Positions 21,701-31,049 are shown, counted from the stretch's first letter. The stretch is 64,000 nt of DNA from Enterococcus lemanii (GCF_016909125.1 NZ_JAFBFD010000008.1:1-64000); one strand, 5' to 3'. The notes: generated by a model from the sequence alone, not told the origin. A program made the numbers and translations.

Positions 21701-24281
21701 TCGTCGTCATTTTTTGCCAGAAAAGAAAAAGTCCAATACAAAGGAAGAATAAAGCAAGTCCAATCCCAAATCCTTGTGGCATAAAGGTCAAGGAAATCTC
21801 GTTGTCACCCGCAGCTAGCGGAAGACTGACAAAGGCGCCTTGAAACGCTTCAATCGGTACTGTTTTACCATTCACTTTGGCTTGCCAACCTTTATCATAG
21901 GGAATCGTCGTAATCAGTTGTTGTTCCTTTGCCAGACTAACATGGCCTTTAGCCGAACGTTTCCCTACTGTTAAATGGACGCCTTGTTGCTTTAATTGAT
22001 CGACGGCTTGTTGATAAGCTTGCGTATTTAATGTTAAAACTTGCGGGTTTTGGAAGCTAACTTCTTTCGTACCATAAAAGCTAGCAGTAAATTCAAAAGT
22101 TGTTTCTTCGGAGTAATAGCCTAAATTATAGTATTGCCCGTTAATGTTAATTTGGGTTTTGCGCTGTTCACCATTTGCAGTAATGGTGACCGTTGAGCTT
22201 TCTAATTGATTAAAATTACTTGGATACAGACTTAAGTAAGCTTGGCTGTTAGCTGGAACGGTTACTTCCCAAGTCACATCCTTGGCGATATTTGGTTCAA
22301 TTTCGCTTAATTTTGTTTGATTGCCCGTATTTGTTAGCGTCACGTTGCTTGAACGAATCACTGAAATTGGTTGAAAAGCAAAGTATTGTTCGTGAAGCCC
22401 AGTTAGGCCATTCATCAAGTTAGTTTGATTGCCTAAGTTATCATTTTCAAAAGTTTGAATCGCTAAAACATCCGTGTCTGCTAAAAAGGCGAGTGGTAAA
22501 GCATCTTGATTTTCATAAAGTTGGTAGTCGCCGGACTGCCCAATTTTTTGATAACCATATTTTTGAACATCTTGCTTGGAAATGTTGTAACGAATGCCAG
22601 TAAAGGCGTCCATGAGTAACGTATTATTTGGGTAACGAATATTTAAATTGGTTCCTCTTGAGCGAAAACCGAGTTTGTTTAAATAGCTCGATGAATTTCG
22701 GTTGCGAATAGAAGAAAACAAACTCACGCCACTATACCCGTAATTCAACCCATCATTAGCCGAAACCGGGTCAAGATTTTCTAAACGGAAAAAATCTTCC
22801 GATTGCTGATTGGCTTGTTTGACGAGTTTTTTGATATCTTTTGCCGGAGCGGTGTAAAGACTGCGCGATGCATAGTTCCAATCGTTTAAAATCCCTTGGG
22901 TCATGCCATAGGTGTTTAAGCCCATTTCAAAAGCGACAAAGATTAAAAGAAACCGACTAAAACGTGCCAAACTAAATAATTTTAATTGATAAAAAGCAAA
23001 AAGTAGCAAGTAAACCATTAAAAAGACAATCGTTAAAATAAACGAAGGGATGGTTAAATACGTGTAACTTTCTTTTGGGATAAGGCCGTAAGCCAAGCTA
23101 AATAAGACAATCCAAGTTAAAGTAATCCCTAAGAAAGTACCTTGATCATCAAATTTAAATTGTTCCCAGCCATAACCAGCGAGCATCACAATTAAAAACG
23201 AAAGTAAAAAGGCATAGCGGAATAAAAACATATTCGGTGCATGCATCCCATGCCAAAATAAATTAAGCGGTACAAGGTAAAAACTCGCAATCAGGATTGC
23301 AAACAAGCTTAAATTAAGCAGTTTTTCTTTTAAAGGGACCGCTTTAGCCACAAAATAAAGCAAAGCAAAGGTGAGCGGCAACAATCCCACATAAATAAAC
23401 GGAATCGAACCATATTTAGTCGTATCATAAACGCCAATCATGTTTTTAACAAAAAAATCAAGAAAACTGGTTGCTTCGGTTTTGAGTTTGGTAATTTCAC
23501 TTAAAGCTTCCCCGTTTGAGCGCAAATCTAAAAACATCGGCAAAATCATGACCATTGACGCGCCACCTGCTAAAAAAGAAGTCCCAAAATAAGTCAAAAT
23601 ACGGTTTTTGGCACTCGACCAATTGGCAAAAACACGAGTGAAAAAATATAAAAAGGAGAAGACCCCAATCATAAAGCCCATATAATAATTGGACAAAAAT
23701 AACAGTAGATAGCTGATAAATAACAGTGTAGGTTTTTTCTTTTGGAGTAAACGGTCAATTCCCCAAATGACGAGTGGGAAATAAATTAAAGCGTCTAGCC
23801 ACATCACGAGTTCAGAATGAGCCGTTGCAAAAGACATGAGCGCGTAACAAACAGCTAAAATAACGTGGTTCCACGGCGCAATTTTAAACGTATGTTTCGC
23901 ATAAAACCAAAAGGTAAGGCCAGCACTACCAATTTTAAGTAAAGTCAAAAAATAAAGCGCATCAGGCATCCATTGGTTGGGGAAAAAGAGAACCAGTGGG
24001 GTGAAAAAGCCACCTAAATAATACGAGATTAACGCCCAATAATTTAAGCCTAAAGAAGCATTCCACGTATAAAAAAGACTTTGTTTTCCTAGTAAAGCAT
24101 TACGAAAACTCGCATGGAAATTCGAAAATTGGGAAAAAGCATCACTCGCTAAGACACTACGGCTACTCCCTGGATAAATCCCCATCGCCAGATAAACAAG
24201 GGCCATCACACCAAAAGGAATGAAGAAACTAGCCAGTAAATAGCGTTTGTTTTCTTTGATAAATTGTTGAATTTTTTGCAA
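21678..24281 (-). CDS. YfhO family polytopic membrane protein (GT-C-like)
   Basis: An 867-residue integral membrane protein with about a dozen N-terminal membrane helices (to about residue 460), an extracytoplasmic beta-rich region (about 480-830), and one C-terminal helix followed by a Lys/Thr tail. DAFSQFSNFHASFRN and the SLGLNYWALISYYLGG loop match the YfhO family of Gram-positive bacteria. Known members modify cell-surface glycopolymers such as lipoteichoic acid, so a glycosyl transfer role at the membrane is likely but inferred. It has its own transcript; the start is preceded by AAAGGAGGTC. Confidence 0.8.
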   Translation of the reverse strand: MQKIQQFIKENKRYLLASFFIPFGVMALVYLAMGIYPGSSRSVLASDAFSQFSNFHASFRNALLGKQSLFYTWNASLGLNYWALISYYLGGFFTPLVLFFPNQWMPDALYFLTLLKIGSAGLTFWFYAKHTFKIAPWNHVILAVCYALMSFATAHSELVMWLDALIYFPLVIWGIDRLLQKKKPTLLFISYLLLFLSNYYMGFMIGVFSFLYFFTRVFANWSSAKNRILTYFGTSFLAGGASMVMILPMFLDLRSNGEALSEITKLKTEATSFLDFFVKNMIGVYDTTKYGSIPFIYVGLLPLTFALLYFVAKAVPLKEKLLNLSLFAILIASFYLVPLNLFWHGMHAPNMFLFRYAFLLSFLIVMLAGYGWEQFKFDDQGTFLGITLTWIVLFSLAYGLIPKESYTYLTIPSFILTIVFLMVYLLLFAFYQLKLFSLARFSRFLLIFVAFEMGLNTYGMTQGILNDWNYASRSLYTAPAKDIKKLVKQANQQSEDFFRLENLDPVSANDGLNYGYSGVSLFSSIRNRNSSSYLNKLGFRSRGTNLNIRYPNNTLLMDAFTGIRYNISKQDVQKYGYQKIGQSGDYQLYENQDALPLAFLADTDVLAIQTFENDNLGNQTNLMNGLTGLHEQYFAFQPISVIRSSNVTLTNTGNQTKLSEIEPNIAKDVTWEVTVPANSQAYLSLYPSNFNQLESSTVTITANGEQRKTQININGQYYNLGYYSEETTFEFTASFYGTKEVSFQNPQVLTLNTQAYQQAVDQLKQQGVHLTVGKRSAKGHVSLAKEQQLITTIPYDKGWQAKVNGKTVPIEAFQGAFVSLPLAAGDNEISLTFMPQGFGIGLALFFLCIGLFLFWQKMTTKKTTTSA

Positions 24282-24637
24282 AAAAAGACCTCCTTTAAAT
24301 CAATCCTTCTCTTTTCACTATTTTACCATAGACAAAAGCAAAGAAAGGAAAAAAATAAAAAAAGGTTGGACAAGCTGAGGTTTTGTTAGTTGTTGATTTT
24401 AGCGAAGGCCGGTTAGCCGATATTATTGCTGCAGGAAATGCTAAAAAAGATGCTAGCAGAGTTTAAATTTAGAAAACAAAGCTTAATATCGAATTTTCAT
24501 AAAGTTGCGAAAGAAACAAGCGAAAGTGCGCAGCCAATGTCTAAAGAAGAATTAGCAGATCAAATTGGCTTATAATCCTGTTCTATCTAGCCAGACAATC
24601 AAGTATCTGAAAAATTAAAAAGTTAGAAATTAAAACA
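24282..24637 (+). pseudogene. Gene-free stretch with unrecognised gene remnant
   Basis: No intact gene of clear origin is seen here. Two overlapping readings look protein-like. One runs about 24386-24465 and includes VVDFSEGRLADIIAAGNAKK. The other is a 45-codon ORF, 24438-24575, starting MLKKMLAEFKFRKQ and ending KEELADQIGL. The pattern suggests a decayed coding sequence with a frameshift, not a functional gene. I do not recognise the family. Confidence 0.35.
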
Positions 24638-24638
24638 A

Positions 24639-24680
24639 AAAACTTACAACAAAACACTTAGCGTGGTTTGCTGAAAGTTT
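24639..24680 (-). terminator. Terminator after the first Rgg-type gene
   Basis: AAACTT-CAACAAA (24639-24652) pairs with TTTGCTG-AAGTTT (24667-24680) with one mismatch and one G-T pair. The minus-strand exit is TTTTTTG-TTTT. Confidence 0.7.
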
Positions 24681-24710
24681 CTTTTTGTTTTGCAAGAGAA
24701 ACAAGTTTAG

Positions 24711-25562
24711 TCAAAGCATAAAATCGTTAATAAGCACACGTAAACGTTCTTCATGCGTGTCGTAACCCATCTGTTTAAAGCAAGCAAGGGCTTGATTTAC
24801 TTGTTCTAAATCAATCTTCTTTGTTCGAAGATAGTGATGAATTTGTTCATAGAAGGGGCGATGAGACTTTAAATAAAAGTAATGTGGCGTATTTGGCAAA
24901 GAATCAATTGTTTGTAAAAAGGGCTGCAATAATGAAGGATTCTTTTTTAGTGTAGCATAATGACAGCCGTTTAAAATAGCGACACTAATCATATTTGAGT
25001 ATAAATAATCTTCTGCTTGGGTCATGATTTTATCTAAAATTTGTGGCATTTGTCGTTGTAGTAATTCTTCATCAAAGATAAATAATAAATTAATAAAAAA
25101 GGTGAATTCAAATTTTCCCCATGTTTCAATTCGAAAAAGATATTCTTGAACAATTTGTGCCTGTTCTTTAAAGAGAATTGAATGAAAATCTGCTTCTTGC
25201 CGAGCATTTTCAAGGGAACCTTGTAAATAAAGTAATAAATAAAAAACATCCTTTGACTGGTGGTATTCAATCAAAAGTGACTCTAAAAAATCAGTTGTTA
25301 GTGTTCGTTCATAGTGCCGTTCATGGTATAGTTTTGAATATTTTTGTTTTTTGGTCGGTGTACAGCTATTGAGTAAGAATTGGAATTCATTTGGAGTAAT
25401 ATTTAGTCGGTCTAAGTAAGCAAAGAGTATCTCAGATGAAAGTTGTGTGTTCCGGTTTTCAAAAGAAGATAAGGTACTTCTTGAAGATAGCCCTTGAACG
25501 AGTGTTTCTTGAGAAATTCTTCTTTCCTTACGTAGCTTTTGAAATAATTCACCTTGTTTCAT
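24711..25562 (-). CDS. Rgg/GadR/MutR-type transcriptional regulator (first copy)
   Basis: A 283-residue cytoplasmic regulator with an N-terminal Xre-type helix-turn-helix (residues about 1-60: ELFQKLRKERRISQETLVQGLSS-type pattern with STLSSFE as recognition helix) and an all-helical C-terminal domain of repeated TPR-like helices, as in Rgg peptide-sensing proteins. I use the ATG at 25560-25562 because AAAGGAGTG lies 12 nt upstream; an ATG at 25592 would add ten basic residues without a ribosome site. It is divergent from a membrane protein/ABC/lipoprotein operon that it probably controls. It resembles the regulator at 41810-42661 in length and plan. Confidence 0.8.
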   Translation of the reverse strand: MKQGELFQKLRKERRISQETLVQGLSSRSTLSSFENRNTQLSSEILFAYLDRLNITPNEFQFLLNSCTPTKKQKYSKLYHERHYERTLTTDFLESLLIEYHQSKDVFYLLLYLQGSLENARQEADFHSILFKEQAQIVQEYLFRIETWGKFEFTFFINLLFIFDEELLQRQMPQILDKIMTQAEDYLYSNMISVAILNGCHYATLKKNPSLLQPFLQTIDSLPNTPHYFYLKSHRPFYEQIHHYLRTKKIDLEQVNQALACFKQMGYDTHEERLRVLINDFML

Positions 25563-25617
25563 ATTAATAATACACTCCTTTTTCCGACGCATTTTCCGAC
25601 AGTTTGTGCTATTTGTA

Positions 25618-25646
25618 ATTATAGATGGTATCGTAAAAATTGTAAA
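25618..25646 (-). promoter_or_regulatory. Promoter of the first Rgg-type gene
   Basis: On the minus strand TTTACA (25646-25641), a 17-bp spacer and a consensus TATAAT (25623-25618). It occupies the 115-bp divergent region, so regulator binding here could act on both transcripts. Confidence 0.75.
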
Positions 25647-25677
25647 TGTATGATGTGAGGAGGAGAAAAAGGGAAAT

Positions 25678-26487
25678 ATGAAAAAACTAGATTTAAAAGT
25701 AACCGGAGTGACATTTAGTATTTTATTGGCGTCATTGATGATATCTTGGTTTTTTTCAAGTTATTTTTTTGAAATCTTAACAATGGATTATCAAGCACCA
25801 GATTTAATAAATAGTGATAAAAGAGAAATACAAAAAAGTTTTATAATAAGAATCTTAACTTGGGAAACATTAGTCGATGCTTCGATGTTTTATTTAATTA
25901 ATTTTTTACCACTAATTGTGGTGTTACCCACTTTAAATTTGTTTAATGTAAAAAGAGTAAACTATCAAATTGGTAAAAACCGATATCTAAATCTTAGTAA
26001 AGAAATTAAGAAAAAAGTTCTATATTATTCTTTTTTGTCAGCAGGTACTGCATCACTTGCTTTTAGTGTATTTTATTCTATTGGAGGTCTATTTGTATAT
26101 CGAAGTATTGAAAACATAGGAGGCTATTCTTTTTTATATCCAAATAACTTTTATATAAATCATCCATATTTGTTTTTCATTAGCATGGTTTGGACAATCT
26201 ATTTTGCAGCTTTTTTTGTTTTAAGTTTTATTACCTGTGGACTGGTATTATATTATCAAAAGGTTTACCAAGTGTTAGGGATACTTTTTCTTATTTGTTT
26301 TGGTGTAAGTAGTTTGAGTAATATCATTGGTCTGCCAATTATAAATATATATAGTGCTTTTACATCCTATAATACTCAATTGAAAACATATGAATCGTTT
26401 GTTTCAGTGGTACTGTTTGGAATTATTGGGCAAGTACTATTTTTTATTGGAAAGACAAAGGTGCAGTGCTTTTATGAAGCGAATTAA
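25678..26487 (+). CDS. Integral membrane protein, putative ABC permease subunit
   Basis: A 269-residue protein with about six hydrophobic segments (about 8-30, 70-90, 118-140, 165-190, 195-220 and 240-260). I recognise no family motif. It is AT-rich with many TTT/TTA/ATA codons, unlike the neighbouring core genes, which suggests horizontal origin. It precedes a second membrane protein and an ABC ATPase, so it is most likely half of an ABC-2-type exporter. GAGGAGGAGAAAAAGGG precedes the ATG. Confidence 0.6.
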   Translation: MKKLDLKVTGVTFSILLASLMISWFFSSYFFEILTMDYQAPDLINSDKREIQKSFIIRILTWETLVDASMFYLINFLPLIVVLPTLNLFNVKRVNYQIGKNRYLNLSKEIKKKVLYYSFLSAGTASLAFSVFYSIGGLFVYRSIENIGGYSFLYPNNFYINHPYLFFISMVWTIYFAAFFVLSFITCGLVLYYQKVYQVLGILFLICFGVSSLSNIIGLPIINIYSAFTSYNTQLKTYESFVSVVLFGIIGQVLFFIGKTKVQCFYEAN

Positions 26488-27217
26488 ACAAATGAATATT
26501 ATAAAATTATTTAGTGTACTTGGCATTTCCCCAATGGTTTTAGCGATAGTTACTTACTTAACAGCGAATGCAAATTTAGTTGAACATAGTCAAATGAATC
26601 AGATGATTTTATACAAAGAATATTTAATGAATAAAATTATTTTATTACCTGATTTTAAAAATATAAGTTATTTGGGAGGTAGGCAAGTTTATTTATTGCT
26701 ACAGCCATATTTTTTTTGGCTACTTTTTTTATTAATAGGAGCATATTCATATTTAAGGCAAGACTTTCGTTATTACCAATGGCTTGCAGTTAGAAGTGAA
26801 AACGTAAATAAATTATATTATAGAATGCAAGTGAAGGGGAGTAGAGCAAGTATCTTATTTTCATTTGTCTACCATGCGACGATTATTTTACTCATTCTAA
26901 AAGGAAACAATTACCAGTACCAAACGAGCAATTTGGCATTAATACAACAAATGCTCTTTATTTTTATTAGCCATACATTTTTGATGTTAGGTGTTTTAGC
27001 TTGTTTATTTAATGTGTATTTAATAAAAGGAGAGTTATTCTTTTTGGTGTCAGTAGTCATCGTTGTTGCTTTTATATTAATGTTAAATTTAACATTTCCC
27101 CAAATAGCATTGTTATTCTTGTGGTATGAAAACTATTGGCTTAATAGTCTGTTGGTCGGAATGATTTTATTTGTCATCGCAAAATTATTGAAAAAAAAGC
27201 TGAAATTTTATTTGTAG
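26474..27217 (+). CDS. Second integral membrane protein of the ABC operon
   Basis: A 247-residue protein with about six hydrophobic segments and a cytoplasmic basic stretch (RQDFRYYQWLAVRSENVNK) between the second and third. The ATG at 26474 lies inside the end of the previous gene (14-bp overlap), after AAAGGTG; the longer in-frame reading from 26390 duplicates the upstream gene. It likely forms the permease with its upstream partner. AT-rich like the rest of the cluster. Cargo unknown. Confidence 0.6.
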   Translation: MKRIKQMNIIKLFSVLGISPMVLAIVTYLTANANLVEHSQMNQMILYKEYLMNKIILLPDFKNISYLGGRQVYLLLQPYFFWLLFLLIGAYSYLRQDFRYYQWLAVRSENVNKLYYRMQVKGSRASILFSFVYHATIILLILKGNNYQYQTSNLALIQQMLFIFISHTFLMLGVLACLFNVYLIKGELFFLVSVVIVVAFILMLNLTFPQIALLFLWYENYWLNSLLVGMILFVIAKLLKKKLKFYL

Positions 27218-27227
27218 GAGAATGAGA

Positions 27228-27872
27228 ATGGCATTTATAATAATACAAAATTTACAAGTTGAATTAAATAAACAAGTAATTTTAGAAGATATTAATTTAA
27301 TGATAGAAAAAAACTCCTGTGTGGGCATTATAGGACATAATGGCTCTGGCAAATCGATGTTACTAAAAGCAATTTGTGGCTTTGTTCCAGTAATAACTGG
27401 CACAATAATAATTGCAAATAAAAAAGTAGTGAATGGGGAAACATTTATTCAAGATGCGGGTATAATTATTGAACAACCTGAGTGGATACCATCGTTAACA
27501 GCTAAAGAAAATTTAGAACTACTTGCCAACATTCAAAAGAAAATTGAAGATAAACAGATTGATTTTATACTAGAAAAAACGGGACTAGGTGATGCAAGTG
27601 ATAAAAAAGTAAGGCATTTTTCTTTAGGAATGAAACAAAGACTTCGAATTGCGCAAGCGCTAATGGAAGACCCTGAAATATTAATATTAGACGAACCATT
27701 TAATGGATTAGATAAAAAAGGAGTACGTGAAATCACTGATTTATTAATCCAGCAAAAAAAAATAGGGAAGACGATTCTACTAACTAGTCATGATGAACGA
27801 ACAATTGATGAATTGTGTGATCGAGTCATTGAAATTGAAAAGGGGCGAATACTATGCGCTGGAAAGCATTGA
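27228..27872 (+). CDS. ABC transporter ATP-binding protein
   Basis: A 214-residue ATPase with Walker [10 protein letters not shown] (near residue 36), signature FSLGMKQRLRIAQ, Walker B ILILDEPFNGLD and switch His in LLTSHDERT. This is the short single-domain type of ABC-2 exporters, peptide exporters and immunity pumps. I chose ATG 27228, 7 nt after TAGGAG; ATG 27222 is too close. It is followed, with a 19-bp overlap, by a lipoprotein gene. Confidence 0.88.
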   Translation: MAFIIIQNLQVELNKQVILEDINLMIEKNSCVGIIGHNGSGKSMLLKAICGFVPVITGTIIIANKKVVNGETFIQDAGIIIEQPEWIPSLTAKENLELLANIQKKIEDKQIDFILEKTGLGDASDKKVRHFSLGMKQRLRIAQALMEDPEILILDEPFNGLDKKGVREITDLLIQQKKIGKTILLTSHDERTIDELCDRVIEIEKGRILCAGKH

Positions 27873-28387
27873 TTGTATTTTTATTTATTTTAACAGGATG
27901 TGGATCATTGACCCCGAAAAATGTACAGTCAGACAAAATGAGTGAGATACAACAACAAGCGCAAGCAGAAGAAAAAGAAGTCTTTGAAAAGCAAGAATAC
28001 TTTTCGTATAACATTTCAGAACTTGATAGTAAACTTGAAGCAATTCCGTCTATAAAAAAAGTAGGTACCTCGCTTCTTTATGGGCAATACCTTAAAATTA
28101 ATTATAAAGGGGTGGATAGTTTACCAACCGATTTTATTCCACAAATCTATATAGAAATAACAGGATCATACGAAAATTATAATGAGATTCACGCAAAAGT
28201 GGCGCCTTTTCTGATTGAATTATTTAATATTTTGGGAGAACAATATGATAGTCAGCAATTTTTATCAAACTTGAAAGATCCCAAAATACTTCAGATGAAT
28301 GAATTTTCGTCGTTTTTAGTAGCGATCAGTAACAACAATGCAAAAGAAAATAATATCCAGCTTATCTTAACACCGAAGAAAAAGTAA
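27854..28387 (+). CDS. Putative lipoprotein of the Rgg-linked ABC cluster
   Basis: A 177-residue protein with a type II signal peptide (MRWKALIVFLFILTGC; lipobox LTGC, Cys at 16). A charged linker and a mixed alpha/beta domain of unknown family follow. It would be anchored on the outer face of the membrane. The ATG overlaps the ATPase gene by 19 bp, so it belongs to the same operon. A role as substrate receptor or self-protection protein for the exporter is possible. The hydrophobic octapeptide before the lipobox Cys resembles enterococcal pheromone precursors, which is speculative. Confidence 0.6.
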   Translation: MRWKALIVFLFILTGCGSLTPKNVQSDKMSEIQQQAQAEEKEVFEKQEYFSYNISELDSKLEAIPSIKKVGTSLLYGQYLKINYKGVDSLPTDFIPQIYIEITGSYENYNEIHAKVAPFLIELFNILGEQYDSQQFLSNLKDPKILQMNEFSSFLVAISNNNAKENNIQLILTPKKK

Positions 28388-28412
28388 CGAACGCACAAAT
28401 AAAACAACACTA

Positions 28413-28460
28413 AAAAATCCCACTATTTTCGTATAAAAATACGTCGATTGTGGGATTTTT
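28413..28460. terminator. Bidirectional terminator after the lipoprotein gene
   Basis: AAAAATCCCAC (28413-28423) pairs perfectly with GTGGGATTTTT (28450-28460). The loop holds a second small hairpin, CGTAT/ATACG. Confidence 0.85.
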
Positions 28461-28465
28461 GGCAA

Positions 28466-28498
28466 ACAAAAAACCGCTTCTTGACAGAAACGGTTGTC
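28466..28498 (-). terminator. rpmB terminator
   Basis: AACCG-TTC (28472-28480) pairs with GAA-CGGTT (28486-28494) with one mismatch; on the minus strand it exits into TTTTTTG. It is 15 bp past the rpmB stop. Confidence 0.75.
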
Positions 28499-28512
28499 AA
28501 TGTCGTATAAAA

Positions 28513-28701
28513 TTAAACGCGTTCGATTTTACCTGATTTCAAAGCACGAGTTGACACCCAAACTTTTTTAGGTGTGCCGTCGATCATCACACGAACTTTT
28601 TGTAAGTTAGGTTTAACAATACGTTTTGAAGCGTTCATTGCGTGAGAGCGGTTGTTCCCAGATGTAGTTTTACGACCAGTGAAGTAACAAACTTTAGCCA
28701 T
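28513..28701 (-). CDS. rpmB: 50S ribosomal protein L28
   Basis: A 62-residue L28 ([22 protein letters not shown]) with a single Cys, the usual Firmicutes form. The start at 28701 is supported by AAAGGAGG 8 nt upstream; an in-frame ATG at 28737 is not. Monocistronic, divergent from the Asp23-like gene. A minus-strand TTGCAA-N17-TAAGTT lies about 60 bp upstream. Confidence 0.95.
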   Translation of the reverse strand: MAKVCYFTGRKTTSGNNRSHAMNASKRIVKPNLQKVRVMIDGTPKKVWVSTRALKSGKIERV

Positions 28702-28892
28702 TATTGATTTCCTCCTTTGCCTTGATAGTGGAGCCAATTTTTTAAGCTCATACTAAAATAACTTACCATAAATCCATTTGATTTGCAAGCCCGATCTTCT
28801 TTTTGACTTGACTTTTTCCGACGTTCAGGCTAAATTTAACCGTTGTTTGAGAAAAAAAGCAATGAAAAGCAAGAAAACACAAGGACTCCTTC

Positions 28893-28921
28893 TTTTATTT
28901 AACCTAGCGCTATGTTAAAAT
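28893..28921 (+). promoter_or_regulatory. Extended -10 promoter for the Asp23-fakA pair
   Basis: TGTTAAAAT, an extended -10 (TG at 28913-28914, TAAAAT 28916-28921), with a weak TTTTAT at -35 (17-bp spacing). Confidence 0.55.
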
Positions 28922-28969
28922 ATTAGAGATAGAAATAAGACCATTTGTCTGTTAAGGAGGCTATTATTC

Positions 28970-29332
28970 ATGGCAGTTAAAATTCAAACATCATCTGGCT
29001 TAATTGAAATTTCAAATGAAGTCATTGCAACGGTTGTCGGCGGTGCAGCGACAGACGTGTTCGGCATTGTTGGCATGGCAAGTAAAAACCAAATCAAAGA
29101 TAATATCAATGAAATTTTACGTAAAGAAAACTATGCTCGCGGTGTTGTCGTTCGTCAAGAAGAAAATGAAATCTCAGTTGATGTCTATACGATCGTGAGT
29201 TATGGAACAAAAATTTCAGAAGTTTCTCGCAACGTACAAGAAAAAGTCAAGTATAATTTAGAGTCAATGTTAGGTGTGGCCGCAAACTCAGTGAATATTT
29301 TTGTTCAAGGCGTGCGAGTATTGCCAGACTAA
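28970..29332 (+). CDS. Asp23/Gls24 family protein (YloU-type)
   Basis: A 120-residue small protein with the family stretches ISNEVIATVVGGAATDVFGIVG and the C-terminal SVNIFVQGVRV. Members are membrane-associated envelope-stress proteins. The pairing with a DAK2-domain kinase gene (44 bp downstream) is conserved in Firmicutes. Site AAGGAGG. Confidence 0.88.
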   Translation: MAVKIQTSSGLIEISNEVIATVVGGAATDVFGIVGMASKNQIKDNINEILRKENYARGVVVRQEENEISVDVYTIVSYGTKISEVSRNVQEKVKYNLESMLGVAANSVNIFVQGVRVLPD

Positions 29333-29376
29333 GGGAAGGCTGCAAAAAGCAGTGGATTTTTAAGGAGGATTTATAA

Positions 29377-31041
29377 GTGGAAGTCACAAATATTCGTGCA
29401 GGTCAGTTCCAAGAAATGGTTCAAGCCGGCGCCAATCGTTTACAAGAACATGCAGAGTTTGTTAACTCGTTAAATGTCTTTCCGGTTCCAGATGGAGATA
29501 CCGGAACGAATATGAATTTATCAATGATTAGTGGAGCCAAGGCGGTCAGTGATTCAACGAGTGAAAAAGTGGGCGAATTAGCCAATCATTTATCAAAAGG
29601 ATTGTTAATGGGCGCACGGGGGAATTCTGGGGTGATTTTATCGCAGCTATTCCGAGGATTTGCCAAACAAATTCCTACGGTGGAAACACTGAATGCCAAA
29701 GATTTAGCAGCCGCTTTTACGCATGGCGTGGAGACGGCGTATAAAGCAGTCATGAAACCAGTTGAAGGAACGATTTTAACCGTTGCTCGAGTTGGCGCAG
29801 AGTATGGCGAGAAAAAAGCCGCCGAAAGCGATGATTGTGTGGCCGTTATGACGGCGGTTGTAAAAGGTGCCAAAAGAGCGTTAGATAAAACACCAGACAT
29901 GTTACCTGTTTTAAAAGAAGTGGGTGTGGTGGATAGTGGTGGTCAAGGTCTTTTATTTATTTATGAAGGATTTTTGAGTGTTTTAAATGGTGAATACGTA
30001 CCAGAAGATCACTTTGAAACACCGGCTGCGATGGATGAAATGATCAATGCCGAACACCACCGTAGCGTTCAAGGTCAACTTGCAACCGAAGACATTACTT
30101 TTGGTTACTGTACCGAAATCATGGTCAAAATTGGTGAAGGTCCAACGGTTGATAGTGAATTTGACTATGACACTTTCCGTAATTACTTAAACGAGTTAGG
30201 TGATTCTTTACTTGTTGTAAATGACGATGAAATCATTAAAGTGCACGTGCATACGGAACATCCTGGTGAAGTAATGAATTACGGCCAAAAATTTGGTTCG
30301 TTAGTGAAAGTCAAAGTGGACAATATGCGTTTGCAACATGAAACGATTTTAGAACACGACGCGGCACCGGTTAAAAAACCACGTGTTCCTTATGGCATTA
30401 TTGCGATTGCAGCAGGTAGTGGTGTGCAAGAGTTATTTAAGAGTCTAGGCGCAAATTATGTGATTAGTGGTGGACAAACCATGAACCCAAGTACCGAAGA
30501 TATCTTAAAAGCGATTGAAGAAGTCAATGCTGAGCAAGTAATTTTATTGCCAAACAATAAAAACATCTTTATGGCAGCTGACCAAGCCGCCGAAGTTGCT
30601 GAAATTCCGGTCGTTGTTGTTCCAAGTAAGACGATTTCTCAAGGGATGACGGCGATGCTCGCCTTTAACGCGCAATTTGATTTAAAAGAAAATCAAACAG
30701 CGATGATTGAAATGTTAGCTAGCGTGGTTAGTGGTTCCATTACGCACGCCATTCGTGATACGACGATTGACGGCCTTGCGATTGCTGAAGGTGACTTTTT
30801 AGGCATGATTGATGGAAAAATCGTTGTGTCAAAGAAAGACGTATTGGAAGTTGCACTTGAAACACTCGAACAAATGATTGATGAAGACACCGAAATTGTG
30901 ACGATTATCATTGGTGAAGAAGGTTCACAAGCAGAAGCAGAGAAGATGGAAGAGGCGTTACTGGCGCTGAACGACGAATTAGAAATTGAAATTCATATGG
31001 GCGACCAACCCGTTTATCCATACTTATTTGCAGCAGAATAA
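29377..31041 (+). CDS. fakA: DAK2-domain fatty acid kinase subunit (FakA/YloV-like)
   Basis: A 554-residue protein with an N-terminal DhaL/DAK2 domain (residues about 8-200: FPVPDGDTGTNM and GARGNSGVILSQLFRG, with the Asp cluster that binds Mg-ATP) and a C-terminal DegV-like, YloV-type region. FakA phosphorylates fatty acids bound by a FakB/DegV partner, feeding PlsX/PlsY phospholipid synthesis; plsX is 2.7 kb downstream. GTG start after AAGGAGG. The sequence order with the Asp23-like gene supports the call. Confidence 0.88.
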   Translation: MEVTNIRAGQFQEMVQAGANRLQEHAEFVNSLNVFPVPDGDTGTNMNLSMISGAKAVSDSTSEKVGELANHLSKGLLMGARGNSGVILSQLFRGFAKQIPTVETLNAKDLAAAFTHGVETAYKAVMKPVEGTILTVARVGAEYGEKKAAESDDCVAVMTAVVKGAKRALDKTPDMLPVLKEVGVVDSGGQGLLFIYEGFLSVLNGEYVPEDHFETPAAMDEMINAEHHRSVQGQLATEDITFGYCTEIMVKIGEGPTVDSEFDYDTFRNYLNELGDSLLVVNDDEIIKVHVHTEHPGEVMNYGQKFGSLVKVKVDNMRLQHETILEHDAAPVKKPRVPYGIIAIAAGSGVQELFKSLGANYVISGGQTMNPSTEDILKAIEEVNAEQVILLPNNKNIFMAADQAAEVAEIPVVVVPSKTISQGMTAMLAFNAQFDLKENQTAMIEMLASVVSGSITHAIRDTTIDGLAIAEGDFLGMIDGKIVVSKKDVLEVALETLEQMIDEDTEIVTIIIGEEGSQAEAEKMEEALLALNDELEIEIHMGDQPVYPYLFAAE

Positions 31042-31049
31042 GCATCAAA

